The notes beneath the pieces are model-generated. The model saw nothing but the letters and a program-made list of their open reading frames with translations, searched no databases and had not been told where the DNA came from. The translations under genes and the position numbers were made by a program. From Bradyrhizobium sp. CSS354 (lineage in GTDB: Bacteria > Pseudomonadota > Alphaproteobacteria > Rhizobiales > Xanthobacteraceae), in NCBI RefSeq assembly GCF_029051725.1, contig NZ_JAACFU010000005.1, positions 186,001-250,000 on the forward strand: a stretch of DNA of 64,000 nucleotides, given 5' to 3'. Shown here in pieces: positions 8,572 to 17,175 of the stretch (the first letter of the stretch is position 1; each line of letters opens with the position of its first letter).

Positions 8572-9763
8572 CGCGGACCCTGATGCTGGCGCTGCTGGGG
8601 AGGTTGATCAATTGACGTTCGATGGATTCCGCGGTCGACAGATCGCCGCGAGGGCTTTGCGCGAACATCGGCAGCTTGTGCATCAAAGTCCAGGCCGGAC
8701 GCGCGCCGAAGCCGGCGTCGTTGAGCGCGGCGAGCAAATCGTCGCGCCGATCGGCATGGGTTTCGTCGAGCAGGATCGCGTTCAGCCAGTAATTGCTCGT
8801 GGTGTCCTTTGGCTCGCGCGAGAAGCGGACCCCCGGAATATCCGCGAAGGCGCGCTGATAGGCTGCAGCTAACTTGCGCTTGCTTGCCAGGAAACCGTCG
8901 AGCTGCTCGAGCTGCGCGCAGCCGAGCGCGGCGTTCAGATTGGGCAAACGGTAGTTGAAGCCGATCTCGTCATGGATGAAGGCCCATTTGTGCGGCAGCT
9001 TCGCGGTGGTCGTCAGGTGCTTGGCGCGGCGCCCCAGTTCCTCGTCATTGGTCAGGATGGCGCCGCCGCCGCCGGTGGTGACGATCTTGTTGCCGTTGAA
9101 GCTCAGCGCCGCGAGCCGCGCCTGCGATCCGACCGCGTGCCCCTTGTAGGTCGAGCCCAGCGATTCTGCGGCGTCCTCCACGAGCGCAATGCCCCACTCG
9201 CGGGCGGTCGCGGCAATCTCGTCGAGCTCGACCGGATGCCCGAACGTGTGCATCGGCGCGATCGCGGCGATGCGGCGTCCGGTCTCGCGATTGACGGCGC
9301 CCTTGGCCGTCCGCTCGGCGATCTCGTCGAGCCGTGTGGCGAGTGCGCGAGCATCCATGCCGAGCGTGACGAGCGAGCTATCGACGAAATGCGGCGTTGC
9401 GCCGCAATAGGCGATCGCATTGGTCGTCGCGATGAAAGTCAGCGCCGGCGAAATGACCTCGTCGCCAGGCTCGACGCCGGCGAGGCGGAAGCAGGCATGC
9501 AGCGCGGCCGTGCCGTTGACGACGGCCACCGCGCGCTTGGCGCCGGTGACTTCCTCCAGCATGCGCTCGAACCGATCGACGAACGGCCCGACCGAGGAGA
9601 CGAAGGTGCTCTTGATGCACTCTTCGAGATAGGCGATCTCGTTGCCGGCGAACACCGGCTCGTGCAGGCCGAGAATTCCGTTAGGTGTTCCCACAGCGCG
9701 CCGTACGGCATCGACGATGGTCTTGGGTTCGAAACCTGATCTGGTCACGGGACTGTCCACCAT
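8564..9763 (-). CDS. legC: LegC-type PLP-dependent sugar aminotransferase
   Basis: A 399-residue DegT/DnrJ/EryC1/StrS aminotransferase. NGTAALH (83-89) is the phosphate-binding turn, VEDAAESLGS (195-204) carries Asp197 that contacts the PLP pyridine nitrogen, and FNGNKIVTTGGGG holds the Schiff-base Lys226. The enzyme would add an amino group at C4 of the 4-keto-6-deoxy intermediate made by LegB. It lies directly downstream of legB (gap four bases) and overlaps legG. The N-terminal extension before the fold (about 30 residues with a conserved GLHEPVF stretch) is usual in LegC proteins and distinguishes them from PseC-like enzymes. Confidence 0.88.
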   Translation of the reverse strand: MVDSPVTRSGFEPKTIVDAVRRAVGTPNGILGLHEPVFAGNEIAYLEECIKSTFVSSVGPFVDRFERMLEEVTGAKRAVAVVNGTAALHACFRLAGVEPGDEVISPALTFIATTNAIAYCGATPHFVDSSLVTLGMDARALATRLDEIAERTAKGAVNRETGRRIAAIAPMHTFGHPVELDEIAATAREWGIALVEDAAESLGSTYKGHAVGSQARLAALSFNGNKIVTTGGGGAILTNDEELGRRAKHLTTTAKLPHKWAFIHDEIGFNYRLPNLNAALGCAQLEQLDGFLASKRKLAAAYQRAFADIPGVRFSREPKDTTSNYWLNAILLDETHADRRDDLLAALNDAGFGARPAWTLMHKLPMFAQSPRGDLSTAESIERQLINLPSSASIRVRDE

Positions 9764-9767
9764 CGCC

Positions 9768-10787
9768 TCAGACGTTGTAGACGTCAGCCTTGTAGCGGCT
9801 GAGGTTTGCAGGATTGGTGAACCACTCGACAGTCTTGATCATCCCGCGGCGCATGCCGTCGACACCGCCGAATTCAGGGCTCCAGCCAAGCTGCTGGCGC
9901 GCCTTGGAATTGTCGGCCCAGAGCCGTTCGACCTCGCTGTTGGCGGGACGCAGGCGCGCCTCGTCGGTTTCGATTTCGATAGTCGTCCCCATGACATCGG
10001 CGATCATCTGCGCGGTCGCGCCGACCGCTATCTCAAAACCGCTGCCGAGATTGATGGTCTGGCCGACGACCTGCTCCGCAGGCGCCGTAAGGCCCGCGAT
10101 GAGGCCGCGCGCGGTGTCGGTGACGAACGAGAAATCGCGCGTCGGGCTGACGGCACCGAGGCGGATGTTCCGCTTGCCGGTCGCAATCTGGCTGATGATC
10201 GTCGGGATCACCGCGCGCGCCGACTGTCGCGGGCCAAACGTGTTGAACGGGCGGATTACCACGACGGGCATATCGAACGAGGCCTGGAACGACAACGCCA
10301 TCTGATCGGAGGCGATCTTCGAGGCGGAGTAGGGCGACTGTCCGACCAGCGGATGGCTCTCCTTGATCGGAACGGTCTGCGCCGTGCCGTAGACCTCGCT
10401 GGTCGAGGTCTGCACGAAGCGGCGCACTCCGGCCATGCGCGCGGCCTGGAGCACGTTCACGGTGCCGCGCACGTTGGTTTCGACATAGGAGTCGGGCGCG
10501 ACATAGGAGAACGGGATTGCGATCAGCGCCGCCAGATGCAGCACGTCGGTACAGCCGCTCGCGGCCGCGATCATGAAGTGCGGATCGCGGATGTCGCCTG
10601 CCACGACCTCCACCGACGTCATGATGTCGGCCGGCACCGTGTCGAGCCAGCCCCAGGAATTGAAGGAGTTGTAGTAGACGATTGCCTTGACGCGGGCACC
10701 GGCTTTCACCAGTTCCTCGACGACATGCGAACCGATGAAGCCGTCGCTGCCGGTAACGAGGACGCGGGCGTCCCTCAGATCTGCCAT
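9768..10787 (-). CDS. legB: NAD-dependent sugar 4,6-dehydratase, LegB type
   Basis: A 339-residue extended SDR. TGSDGFIGSHV (12-22) binds NAD, TSTSEVYG (127-134) supplies a Thr/Ser-Glu pair typical of GDP-mannose-dehydratase-like and LegB enzymes, and YSASK gives Tyr153/Lys157. It converts an NDP-2-acetamido sugar to the 4-keto-6-deoxy form, the first committed step. The start was moved from a TTG at 10799 to ATG 10787, which has GGGG with a six-base spacer. It is the first gene of the run legB-legC-legG-legI. A promoter-like pair lies 48-75 bases upstream. The use of a GDP rather than UDP sugar is inferred from the ptmE gene. Confidence 0.87.
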   Translation of the reverse strand: MADLRDARVLVTGSDGFIGSHVVEELVKAGARVKAIVYYNSFNSWGWLDTVPADIMTSVEVVAGDIRDPHFMIAAASGCTDVLHLAALIAIPFSYVAPDSYVETNVRGTVNVLQAARMAGVRRFVQTSTSEVYGTAQTVPIKESHPLVGQSPYSASKIASDQMALSFQASFDMPVVVIRPFNTFGPRQSARAVIPTIISQIATGKRNIRLGAVSPTRDFSFVTDTARGLIAGLTAPAEQVVGQTINLGSGFEIAVGATAQMIADVMGTTIEIETDEARLRPANSEVERLWADNSKARQQLGWSPEFGGVDGMRRGMIKTVEWFTNPANLSRYKADVYNV

Positions 10788-10834
10788 GCCGGACCCCAAA
10801 AGGGCGATTAAGCCAGTATTCGCAACAAGATGGC

Positions 10835-10862
10835 GCTATAGCACACTGGCCGTCGCGTGCAA
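10835..10862 (-). promoter_or_regulatory. Candidate sigma-70-type promoter for the legB operon
   Basis: On the minus strand TTGCAC (10862-10857) is followed after 16 bases by TATAGC (10840-10835). The pair lies in the 133-base gap upstream of legB, where the leftward run of coupled genes begins. The match is reasonable but the alphaproteobacterial consensus is loose, so this is tentative. Confidence 0.4.
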
Positions 10863-10920
10863 CAGAGCACCGTTCGATATCGGTCAAATGCCCGGGGATG
10901 CAGCGCTTTTGGGCGCCCGT

Positions 10921-12144
10921 CTAGGCGTTCCCAGTGGGGATCAGGCGTTGCTTCACGAAGGCCTCCAGATTTCCGCCCTCGAACAGATGGCCGGCAAGGC
11001 CCGCGGCCTGCGCCGCCCCCATGTCGCTGTCCTTGTCTCCGATTACCATGCTGCGCGTCATGTCGATTGGGAAACGCTGTGCGAGGTCATTGATCATGCC
11101 GGGCGCCGGCTTGCGCCGGTCGCTCGTGCGGCAATAGTTTGCGACGGTGCCGTCGGGGTGATCGGGGCAATATTCGAACGCATCGATGTGTGCGCCGACC
11201 AGCGCCATCTGGTCCGCCATCCAGCGGTGCAGGGCGACGACGTGATGCTCCTCGTAGTAGCCGCGTGCGACGCCGGATTGATTGGTGATGACGAAGGCGA
11301 AGTAGCCGGCGTCGTTGACGGCCTTCACGGCCTCGCGTGCGCCCTCGATCCATTCGAGTTTGTGCGTCTCGAAAGTGTATCCTGAATCGTGGTTGAGCAC
11401 GCCGTCGCGGTCGAAGAACACTGCTGGCCGGCGCAGCTTCTCCCGCAATTCCCGATCGGCGCGTGCGAAATCATCGGGAACGCCGATGTCGATGAAGTAG
11501 CCGCGATAGGCCGTGCCGCGCAGTGCGCCGGACTTGACGAGGCCGGGGAACACGTCCTGCTCGAGCGAGGCGGGAAGCGTCGCGATGTCGGCGAGAACGG
11601 ATTTATCCACGACGTAGATCCCGGCATTGACCGGCCCCGTCGCGCCCGCACCCGGGGCGATGAAGTCACGCACCACGTCACCCTCAAGCACGACGCGCCC
11701 GTAGCGATCTCCGACGACGCCGTCGCGCAGTGCCATGTGAACGCGCCCACGCTGCGAGCGCGCGATCAGATCGAGCAGATTGAAGTCGAACAGCGAGTCG
11801 CCGTTGAGCAGCAGGAACCGTTCGTGCAGCAGATCGCGCGCATGCACAAGCGCGCCGCCGGTGCCGAGCGGCTCGGTCTCGCGCGACACGACGATTCGCG
11901 CCTGTCCCCTCGAAGCCGCAGCGTAGTGCGTTTCGACGATCTCCGCCTTGTGGCCCGCAAGCAGGAGAATTTCATCGAACACGCCATAGCGTACGATCTC
12001 GTCGATCAGCGTGTCGAGAAACGGACGTCCGCCGATATCGAGCATCGGCTTCGGCACCAGTCTGGTGCGGTCACCCAGCCGTGTGCCGAGGCCGCCGACG
12101 AGGATGACGGCCTGTGTTGGCATGACGGCGTGCTGCGGAGCCAT
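10921..12144 (-). CDS. Fused sugar-1-phosphate nucleotidyltransferase and HAD phosphatase (HddC-GmhB-like)
   Basis: Residues 8-235 are a nucleotidyltransferase (GGLGTRL 17-23, PKPM 31-34, NGDS 114-117, DIGVP 219-223). Residues 240-400 are a HAD-IIIA phosphatase related to GmhB: FFDRDGVLN with Asp245 and Asp247, ITNQSG, RKP with Lys345, and GDKDSD with Asp370. Separate proteins of this kind, GmhB and HddC, act in GDP-D-glycero-D-manno-heptose synthesis. The GmhB zinc loop is altered: CPDHP keeps Cys326, but the later Cys pair before RKP is replaced by Ser341 and Arg343. The ATG at 12144 abuts GAGGG, and ATG 12123 is an alternative. It may serve a heptose or another hexose-phosphate. Confidence 0.8.
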   Translation of the reverse strand: MAPQHAVMPTQAVILVGGLGTRLGDRTRLVPKPMLDIGGRPFLDTLIDEIVRYGVFDEILLLAGHKAEIVETHYAAASRGQARIVVSRETEPLGTGGALVHARDLLHERFLLLNGDSLFDFNLLDLIARSQRGRVHMALRDGVVGDRYGRVVLEGDVVRDFIAPGAGATGPVNAGIYVVDKSVLADIATLPASLEQDVFPGLVKSGALRGTAYRGYFIDIGVPDDFARADRELREKLRRPAVFFDRDGVLNHDSGYTFETHKLEWIEGAREAVKAVNDAGYFAFVITNQSGVARGYYEEHHVVALHRWMADQMALVGAHIDAFEYCPDHPDGTVANYCRTSDRRKPAPGMINDLAQRFPIDMTRSMVIGDKDSDMGAAQAAGLAGHLFEGGNLEAFVKQRLIPTGNA

Positions 12145-12147
12145 CCC

Positions 12148-13041
12148 TCAGTATTGGTACCCGACGTGCTCGGGACGGTCCCTGAAGGGATCAACGCAAA
12201 TGCCGCCATTGGTGCTGAGCAGATTGCGATGCCGGGCGAAATGTGGACGCCAGGGAATGTCCGACGGAATCAGCACGAAGGTCACTACATCGCGATGCTC
12301 GCGCTTGGGCGAGGTGGCCTTGTGGATGCATCCGCCATTCTCGAACAGCAACCGGCTTCCGGTCGGTCCCTCGAGAACCTTCGTCGTGCTGGTGTCGGAC
12401 AGACGGTCGATGAACTGGTTGATGCGCTTGCGGTCGAAGAATCCTTCTTTGCGCAAATCTTGGCTGAAAGGCTTGTCCTTCACGCTGAACGCTCCCGTGT
12501 CGGCAACCACGTCGTCCAAATAGATCATCAGCTTGATTTCTTGCTTCGGGCAGTTGTCGAGATGCCAGAGGAAGCTCGAGTCAGGTTTGTCCGGAGTAGG
12601 CAGAGTCCGATAGAAGGAAATCGCGAAGATCTTGAAGTGGCTGCCGTAGTAGTTTTCGACCACGGCTTCGAGATCGGCGTCGATGAAGTCGACAATTTCG
12701 GGCATCACTTCGAGGCCGTCGATCAGCCGGGACATGCCGACACCGAGTGAGAACCCGTTGCTTTGTTCTTCGAATCGTTTGTCGACGGCTTCCTTGATCG
12801 CCCGCAGCTTCTCCGGGGTCATGCCTCTGGGCGGCGGCAATACTTCGAAGCCGTTCGTCTTGAAACGCTCGGCGGCGGCAAGCTGCTCGGGCGTCGGATT
12901 TGATTCCGGCTTCCAACTGCGGCGCGCTGTATTCTCGTAGGCTGCGTATTTCAGATTGACCTTGAACGAATGGTTGTTGCCGAACATCGCGACGCGCGTT
13001 TTCATTCGCGCCCGTGATGCCATCTTGCGAAGCGACTGCAT
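12148..13041 (-). CDS. Phytanoyl-CoA dioxygenase-like Fe(II)/2-oxoglutarate oxygenase
   Basis: The 297-residue protein has the iron-binding HxD at His160/Asp162 (WHLDN), a distal His240 (GGCIHKA) and Arg250 that could hold 2-oxoglutarate, all in the spacing of the double-stranded beta-helix oxygenases. Members of this family hydroxylate varied small molecules; in a glycan locus it might oxidise a sugar or lipid carrier, but the substrate is unknown. The start ATG 13041 is preceded by GGGGAGG with a good spacer, so a longer reading beginning at 13233 was rejected. It sits between a methyltransferase gene and the nucleotidyltransferase/HAD fusion, three bases from the latter. Confidence 0.72.
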   Translation of the reverse strand: MQSLRKMASRARMKTRVAMFGNNHSFKVNLKYAAYENTARRSWKPESNPTPEQLAAAERFKTNGFEVLPPPRGMTPEKLRAIKEAVDKRFEEQSNGFSLGVGMSRLIDGLEVMPEIVDFIDADLEAVVENYYGSHFKIFAISFYRTLPTPDKPDSSFLWHLDNCPKQEIKLMIYLDDVVADTGAFSVKDKPFSQDLRKEGFFDRKRINQFIDRLSDTSTTKVLEGPTGSRLLFENGGCIHKATSPKREHRDVVTFVLIPSDIPWRPHFARHRNLLSTNGGICVDPFRDRPEHVGYQY

Positions 13042-13060
13042 TCGGAGCCTCCCCTTTGAT

Positions 13061-13867
13061 CTAGTGAGCAACGCTCTTGGGTTTGGACAGGCGGAATACG
13101 ACCGAGGACGTGAAACGGCCCTCGCTTTCGAAATCCTCCTTCCAGAACACGTGGCCGACACGGTCGCCAAACAGTGCGAGCAGGTCGTCCGGACCGCTGC
13201 CGAGGTTGTTCTTGCCAAAGCGGTTGCCCGCACCTTCGGTGAGGTGCTCGAAGGCGAAGATCACCAGAGCGCCGTCTCTTGCGACCCGAATGGTTTCGGC
13301 AACAGCTTTCGGAATGTCGTCGCTGTAGGTGATCACGAAGGCGCTGTAGACGGCATCAAAATGGCCGTCGGCGAATTTCAGGTCGTGCATGTCCATCAGG
13401 CGCACGGCCGGCGAATAGGAGAACAGATCAATCGCGGTCAGCTTCGCCGGATCGAACCCGTACGAGGACAGCAGCATTAACTCGGCCTCGTTGCGGGGGC
13501 CGACGACGAGGGTATTTAACGCGCGAAGCTTCAATCCCCGGATCGAGCGAAGCAGGGCAATGATGCGCTCGGTCCGCCCGCGGTTGATGATGTTGATGTT
13601 ACCGAGGTTGTACGGTAGCACCTGCTCGGCAACGAAGCCACTCTCGACGCCGCCGCCCTTGACGAGCTGCTTCAGGCCATGACCGGTGAGCCGCCAGTAG
13701 AGCCGTCGCGAGTGGAACCGCATCGCGAAGATCGGCGGCAGAAGCGTGAAATACCGCCACGGCGACAAAAGGACCGGTGACATTGGGACCAGAAACCGGC
13801 CAACGAAATGTCGCAGCTTTCGCCCGAAGGATGCATCCGCGGCCGTTCCGGCGCCATTCATCGTCAT
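13061..13867 (-). CDS. Methyltransferase-like protein of the glycan locus
   Basis: About 268 residues. An N-terminal 80 residues are basic and hydrophobic (an RFLVPMSPVLLSPWRYF stretch that may touch the membrane). A Rossmann-like core follows with TLVVGPRNEAEL in place of a classic motif I, LTAIDLFSYSP as the acidic second strand, FDAVYSAFVITY and ALVIFAFEH. This layout suggests a class I SAM methyltransferase, although the glycine-rich loop is weak (VGPRNEAE). It runs in the same direction as the oxygenase gene 19 bases downstream. ATG 13867 has AGG six bases upstream; ATG 13873 is an alternative start. No substrate can be named. Confidence 0.65.
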   Translation of the reverse strand: MTMNGAGTAADASFGRKLRHFVGRFLVPMSPVLLSPWRYFTLLPPIFAMRFHSRRLYWRLTGHGLKQLVKGGGVESGFVAEQVLPYNLGNINIINRGRTERIIALLRSIRGLKLRALNTLVVGPRNEAELMLLSSYGFDPAKLTAIDLFSYSPAVRLMDMHDLKFADGHFDAVYSAFVITYSDDIPKAVAETIRVARDGALVIFAFEHLTEGAGNRFGKNNLGSGPDDLLALFGDRVGHVFWKEDFESEGRFTSSVVFRLSKPKSVAH

Positions 13868-13873
13868 GCTCAT

Positions 13874-14213
13874 CCTGTCGACCCATTTGGCCCGTTTCCT
13901 GGTCTCTTACCGACACTTAGGGCTAGTTGCAAGGCGCGGAAGCGCAGATTTCTATCGGTGGTTGTTCTCGACTGGACTGCATCGCGGGCGGTATGGACGA
14001 GCAGGAGTAACTCGTCGGAACTCCCGGCATGAAGCCAATTTTTTCTCACTGGAGATGATGCCAATTGCAGCAGCTGCCGTCCGACGCTGGCGAGACGCCC
14101 TCCAAGGAGCACGACCACCAGTGCGCCAATCTTCCTTCAGTGGGATAACAGCGATGAAAACGGTCTGCGACAGCGTTGCACAGGCCAAATCGCTGACTTC
14201 CGCGACGAGTTGC
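13874..14213. other. 340-base intergenic stretch without a convincing gene
   Basis: Short readings of 60-80 codons exist on the minus strand, but they are arginine-rich, overlap each other in different frames and have no ribosome site. I see no terminator hairpin with a T-run and no repeat. It may hold the promoter for the methyltransferase and oxygenase genes. Confidence 0.5.
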
Positions 14214-16808
14214 TCAGTAGGCCGTCGGCTGAGTACAACGGATCAAGAGGACGGCGTTCTGTCCATCCGAATACAACAATGGAAAGTCGCCCCGTCCAAA
14301 TTTTTCCAGCAGTTCAGGGTCAAGTGGCCGGTCCACCGGAAAGTACGATAGCCGCCCCCCCGGGCCAAGGTGAAGCCATTGCATCGTCCGGGGATTGATG
14401 ATGGCAACCAGATTCCAAGTGCCATCCGGCGTCTGCAATGCGGCCATCGCGCTGTTGATTACCTCTGCCTGGACTGCGCGGGCTGCAGCTATTTCTCCCG
14501 CTCTTTTGAGCGTCTCTTCCCGGATCCGGGGGGCTGCCATTTCCTTTCCTACGCCCGGGTCAGGTAGAATCGGTACGACCGGTAGTTGCACACCTGGCCT
14601 CACGGCCTTTAACATGCCCTCCGTCAAACTCGCCGCGCCCATCTGAGCGCGCGCTTCAACATTAAGTCTGTCCATCATGGGTGCAATGATCGCGCAAGCC
14701 CTCGGGACTGTTCGAAGGCTGTCGGACTCAGGCCGCACGATTGCCGAAATCACTTCCCTGATGTTATCGGCCAGGGGCGGGTAAACTGTATCCAGGTTTG
14801 AGAAGAGGTAGAAGCCGGGGACCCCGGCAACCGCCCTTGCCATCGCCAAGGTGACAGGATCGGTTATGACGATGGACTTCGGAAGATTTTCATGCAGCCA
14901 GCGATCGGTCGCGAGCTCGCTGGCGCTATAATGAGAAATAAAGGTCGCTCCAACCGGAGGCCGGCCATAGCTGTAGACCCTGAAAAGATTTGCGACGGCC
15001 GACCGATCGATTGCAACGCTGAGGCTGATAACCACCGCGGCCCCCACTATCTGTGTGCGCCGCCGGTCCGAAAATGTCAGCCCGGCGCAAACCGCTGCGA
15101 CAGCCAGCAGCCCGATTTGCATCGGCCTGAGCATGGTTTGGTAGGTGCTGTATGGCAGGTCAGGCCACCAACTGAATGCATAAACACCAATTGTGAGAGC
15201 CGTAATCAGAGCCAACGCAAAGAAGCTGAGGCGGCGCAGCCGTCCGACCGGGGCTGGAGCGGGATCCCAAATAAGCTGGCAGAACAGTTCAGTAGTCGCG
15301 ACGGTAAACAGCCCGAGTACTACGAAGAGGATCCGGTACAGGAAGGGAAAGCCGGACAGCACCCCAAGGCTGAAGGTGCACGCGGCGATCCACGACCAGA
15401 GCAAACGCAGAATGGCCGCACTCTGACCCGGAATGGCTACCTGCTGAATGAGCCGGGCGGGCGGATTCTTTGCGCACCACCACAGGTACAAACTACCGAT
15501 CAGGATCGGGAACGCCGGACCTATTGCGCGGCTGATCTCGATCGCGGCGACCTCCGGTCCGGCGCCGAGCATGATCTCATCGCCCTCGTTCAAGCCCCTG
15601 CCTAGAAGAAACTGTGTGAGGTGGGAGAACAGGCCGTTGGCGCTGACTTTCGGCGCGTAGCCGGCGCGGGCCGCCGCAATATAGAGCAGGCCGAGAACAC
15701 ATATTGAGGGGAGCAGCAGGCCGGCCACCCACAGGGACTTCAACAGCCGCGGCTCGGGCCGCGACGCGGCGCTCAATACCGCAACATAGAAGAGCCAGCT
15801 CGCGATCACAATGGCGACGAAGAGATACGCGCTGCGGTGAACGAATATCAACGCGATCGGCCAAGCACTTGTGATGAGGAGACTGGCCGCGGTTCCTCCG
15901 CCGCGGCTGCTCGAGCGACCGACCGCATTCAGCGTGAGTAGCACTGCAGGCAGGACCGCCAATAGCAGCGAATTGTTGTTGAGCAAAAAGGCGATGACCA
16001 CTGCAGCCAGTGCGGTTGCGGCGGGCACGATGGTGGACGGAAGCAGAGTTTGACCGGAGGCCGCGATCGGGGCAACCCCCACGAGCATCGCCAAGAAGAC
16101 GAAGCTGCTGGCTATTGCAAGGCTGCCATTGGTCAGGATACCGAGCGTATTTGTGCTCACCGCAAAGAGCACGAAGAACCATTTGCGGCCCGAGTCGGGG
16201 AATAGCCTGCTGGCGGCGGCGTAGAAGAACAGTCCCAGACAGAGAATTGAGATATAGCGGTAAGCCCAGTGGAACTGTAGCAGGTCCAGGCCCAGTGTTC
16301 CCGACAGCAGGCCCGCGACTGCGGCGCGTAAGTCCGAATAGGTCTGGCCGGCGTAGGGATTGAGAACGCCAGTATCGGCAAATTCCTGTGCGATCTTCAT
16401 CCAATGGGCATCGGCGCCGATGTCGGTGAACGGGAAACTCGAGAAGGCGCCAAACGAGCTCCACCAAGTCATGGTCGCAAGCGGGATGACGATGGCAATC
16501 CAGATCGCAATCTCGCGCAGGTCTTGCCGGCGCACGCGCCACAGGCTTCTTGTCGTGAAAAGGCCAATCAGAGAAATCAGCGACAGCACCGCGAGATCGA
16601 TCTTCAGATCGCGCTGAACGAGGCAGAGCAGTTGAAGAAAGGTTCCTGATCCGGGCGCTCCAATCGTAAACCCAAAGATCAGCAATTCGAGGCGGCTCAG
16701 GCCTGACGCCTCGATCAGCCTGGGCGATGCCAATACCAGGATGAACAGCCCAAAGCCCGTCGAAATGACGAAGAAGAGCAGCGTCAAGCCAATCGTTTGC
16801 AGCCACAT
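14214..16808 (-). CDS. Large polytopic membrane protein, GT-C glycosyltransferase-like
   Basis: About 864 residues with some 14-16 hydrophobic segments in the first 620 residues and a C-terminal soluble part of about 240 residues. The first large loop has FTDIGADAHWMKIAQEFADTG, whose acidic residues recall the loop-1 catalytic Asp of GT-C enzymes that use polyprenyl-phosphate sugars. The soluble part includes the run SASELATDRWLHENLPK, as seen in membrane glycosyltransferases and polymerases of surface-glycan loci. I do not recognise the family more exactly; it could be an O-antigen polymerase or a sugar transferase. The start is uncertain: ATG 16808 has a weak GGAAAG site, while longer readings begin at ATG 16847 or TTG 16871. 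Confidence 0.6.
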   Translation of the reverse strand: MWLQTIGLTLLFFVISTGFGLFILVLASPRLIEASGLSRLELLIFGFTIGAPGSGTFLQLLCLVQRDLKIDLAVLSLISLIGLFTTRSLWRVRRQDLREIAIWIAIVIPLATMTWWSSFGAFSSFPFTDIGADAHWMKIAQEFADTGVLNPYAGQTYSDLRAAVAGLLSGTLGLDLLQFHWAYRYISILCLGLFFYAAASRLFPDSGRKWFFVLFAVSTNTLGILTNGSLAIASSFVFLAMLVGVAPIAASGQTLLPSTIVPAATALAAVVIAFLLNNNSLLLAVLPAVLLTLNAVGRSSSRGGGTAASLLITSAWPIALIFVHRSAYLFVAIVIASWLFYVAVLSAASRPEPRLLKSLWVAGLLLPSICVLGLLYIAAARAGYAPKVSANGLFSHLTQFLLGRGLNEGDEIMLGAGPEVAAIEISRAIGPAFPILIGSLYLWWCAKNPPARLIQQVAIPGQSAAILRLLWSWIAACTFSLGVLSGFPFLYRILFVVLGLFTVATTELFCQLIWDPAPAPVGRLRRLSFFALALITALTIGVYAFSWWPDLPYSTYQTMLRPMQIGLLAVAAVCAGLTFSDRRRTQIVGAAVVISLSVAIDRSAVANLFRVYSYGRPPVGATFISHYSASELATDRWLHENLPKSIVITDPVTLAMARAVAGVPGFYLFSNLDTVYPPLADNIREVISAIVRPESDSLRTVPRACAIIAPMMDRLNVEARAQMGAASLTEGMLKAVRPGVQLPVVPILPDPGVGKEMAAPRIREETLKRAGEIAAARAVQAEVINSAMAALQTPDGTWNLVAIINPRTMQWLHLGPGGRLSYFPVDRPLDPELLEKFGRGDFPLLYSDGQNAVLLIRCTQPTAY

Positions 16809-16871
16809 GTCAGAGCTTTCCAGCGACACCGCGAGCAAAAGGCCCATCAACGAAACCCGAACGTGCCACAA

Positions 16872-17175
16872 TTCATCGTAAAATCCGTGTGCAATGAGAC
16901 GGTCAGGTCGGTGCGAACGATCGAACCCTGTTGGACAGATTCGACCCTCGTCACGTCGACGACTATTGTTTCGAAGAGGGCTCGGGCGGATTCGATAAAC
17001 CGGCTATTTCGGAAGAACTGTCGCAAAATGCTCCTTGTGTCTGATCGGCGCCGCCTGAGTGCACAAAGAGCGGGTAATCGCGAATTTGAAGCAGCCGCGT
17101 TGACCATGTGGCCCAAACTTCTCACCAGATCTTACTCAGTCGGTTGAGGACCATGTTGAATGAAACGAGCTGTTG
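16872..17175. other. About 300-base gap between two membrane-protein genes
   Basis: One minus-strand reading of 92 codons crosses the gap (to 17125) but overlaps the next gene's start, lacks a ribosome site and has no family resemblance. Nothing else is apparent; upstream control of the 864-residue membrane protein may lie here. Confidence 0.4.

Noticed and set aside
10921..12144. Frameshift joining two separate genes (nucleotidyltransferase and phosphatase)
   Set aside because: The frame is continuous, the linker is natural, and both domains are intact at their junction, so a true fusion is more likely.
11389..12750. A 453-codon plus-strand reading opposite the nucleotidyltransferase/HAD fusion
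   Set aside because: Antisense shadow; composition is not protein-like and both minus-strand genes are well supported.
13870..14188. Short minus-strand readings (78-82 codons) before the methyltransferase gene
   Set aside because: They overlap in different frames, are arginine-rich and lack ribosome sites.
16847..17125. A 92-codon minus-strand reading in the gap between two membrane-protein genes
   Set aside because: No ribosome site or recognisable domain, and it overlaps the probable start of the next gene.
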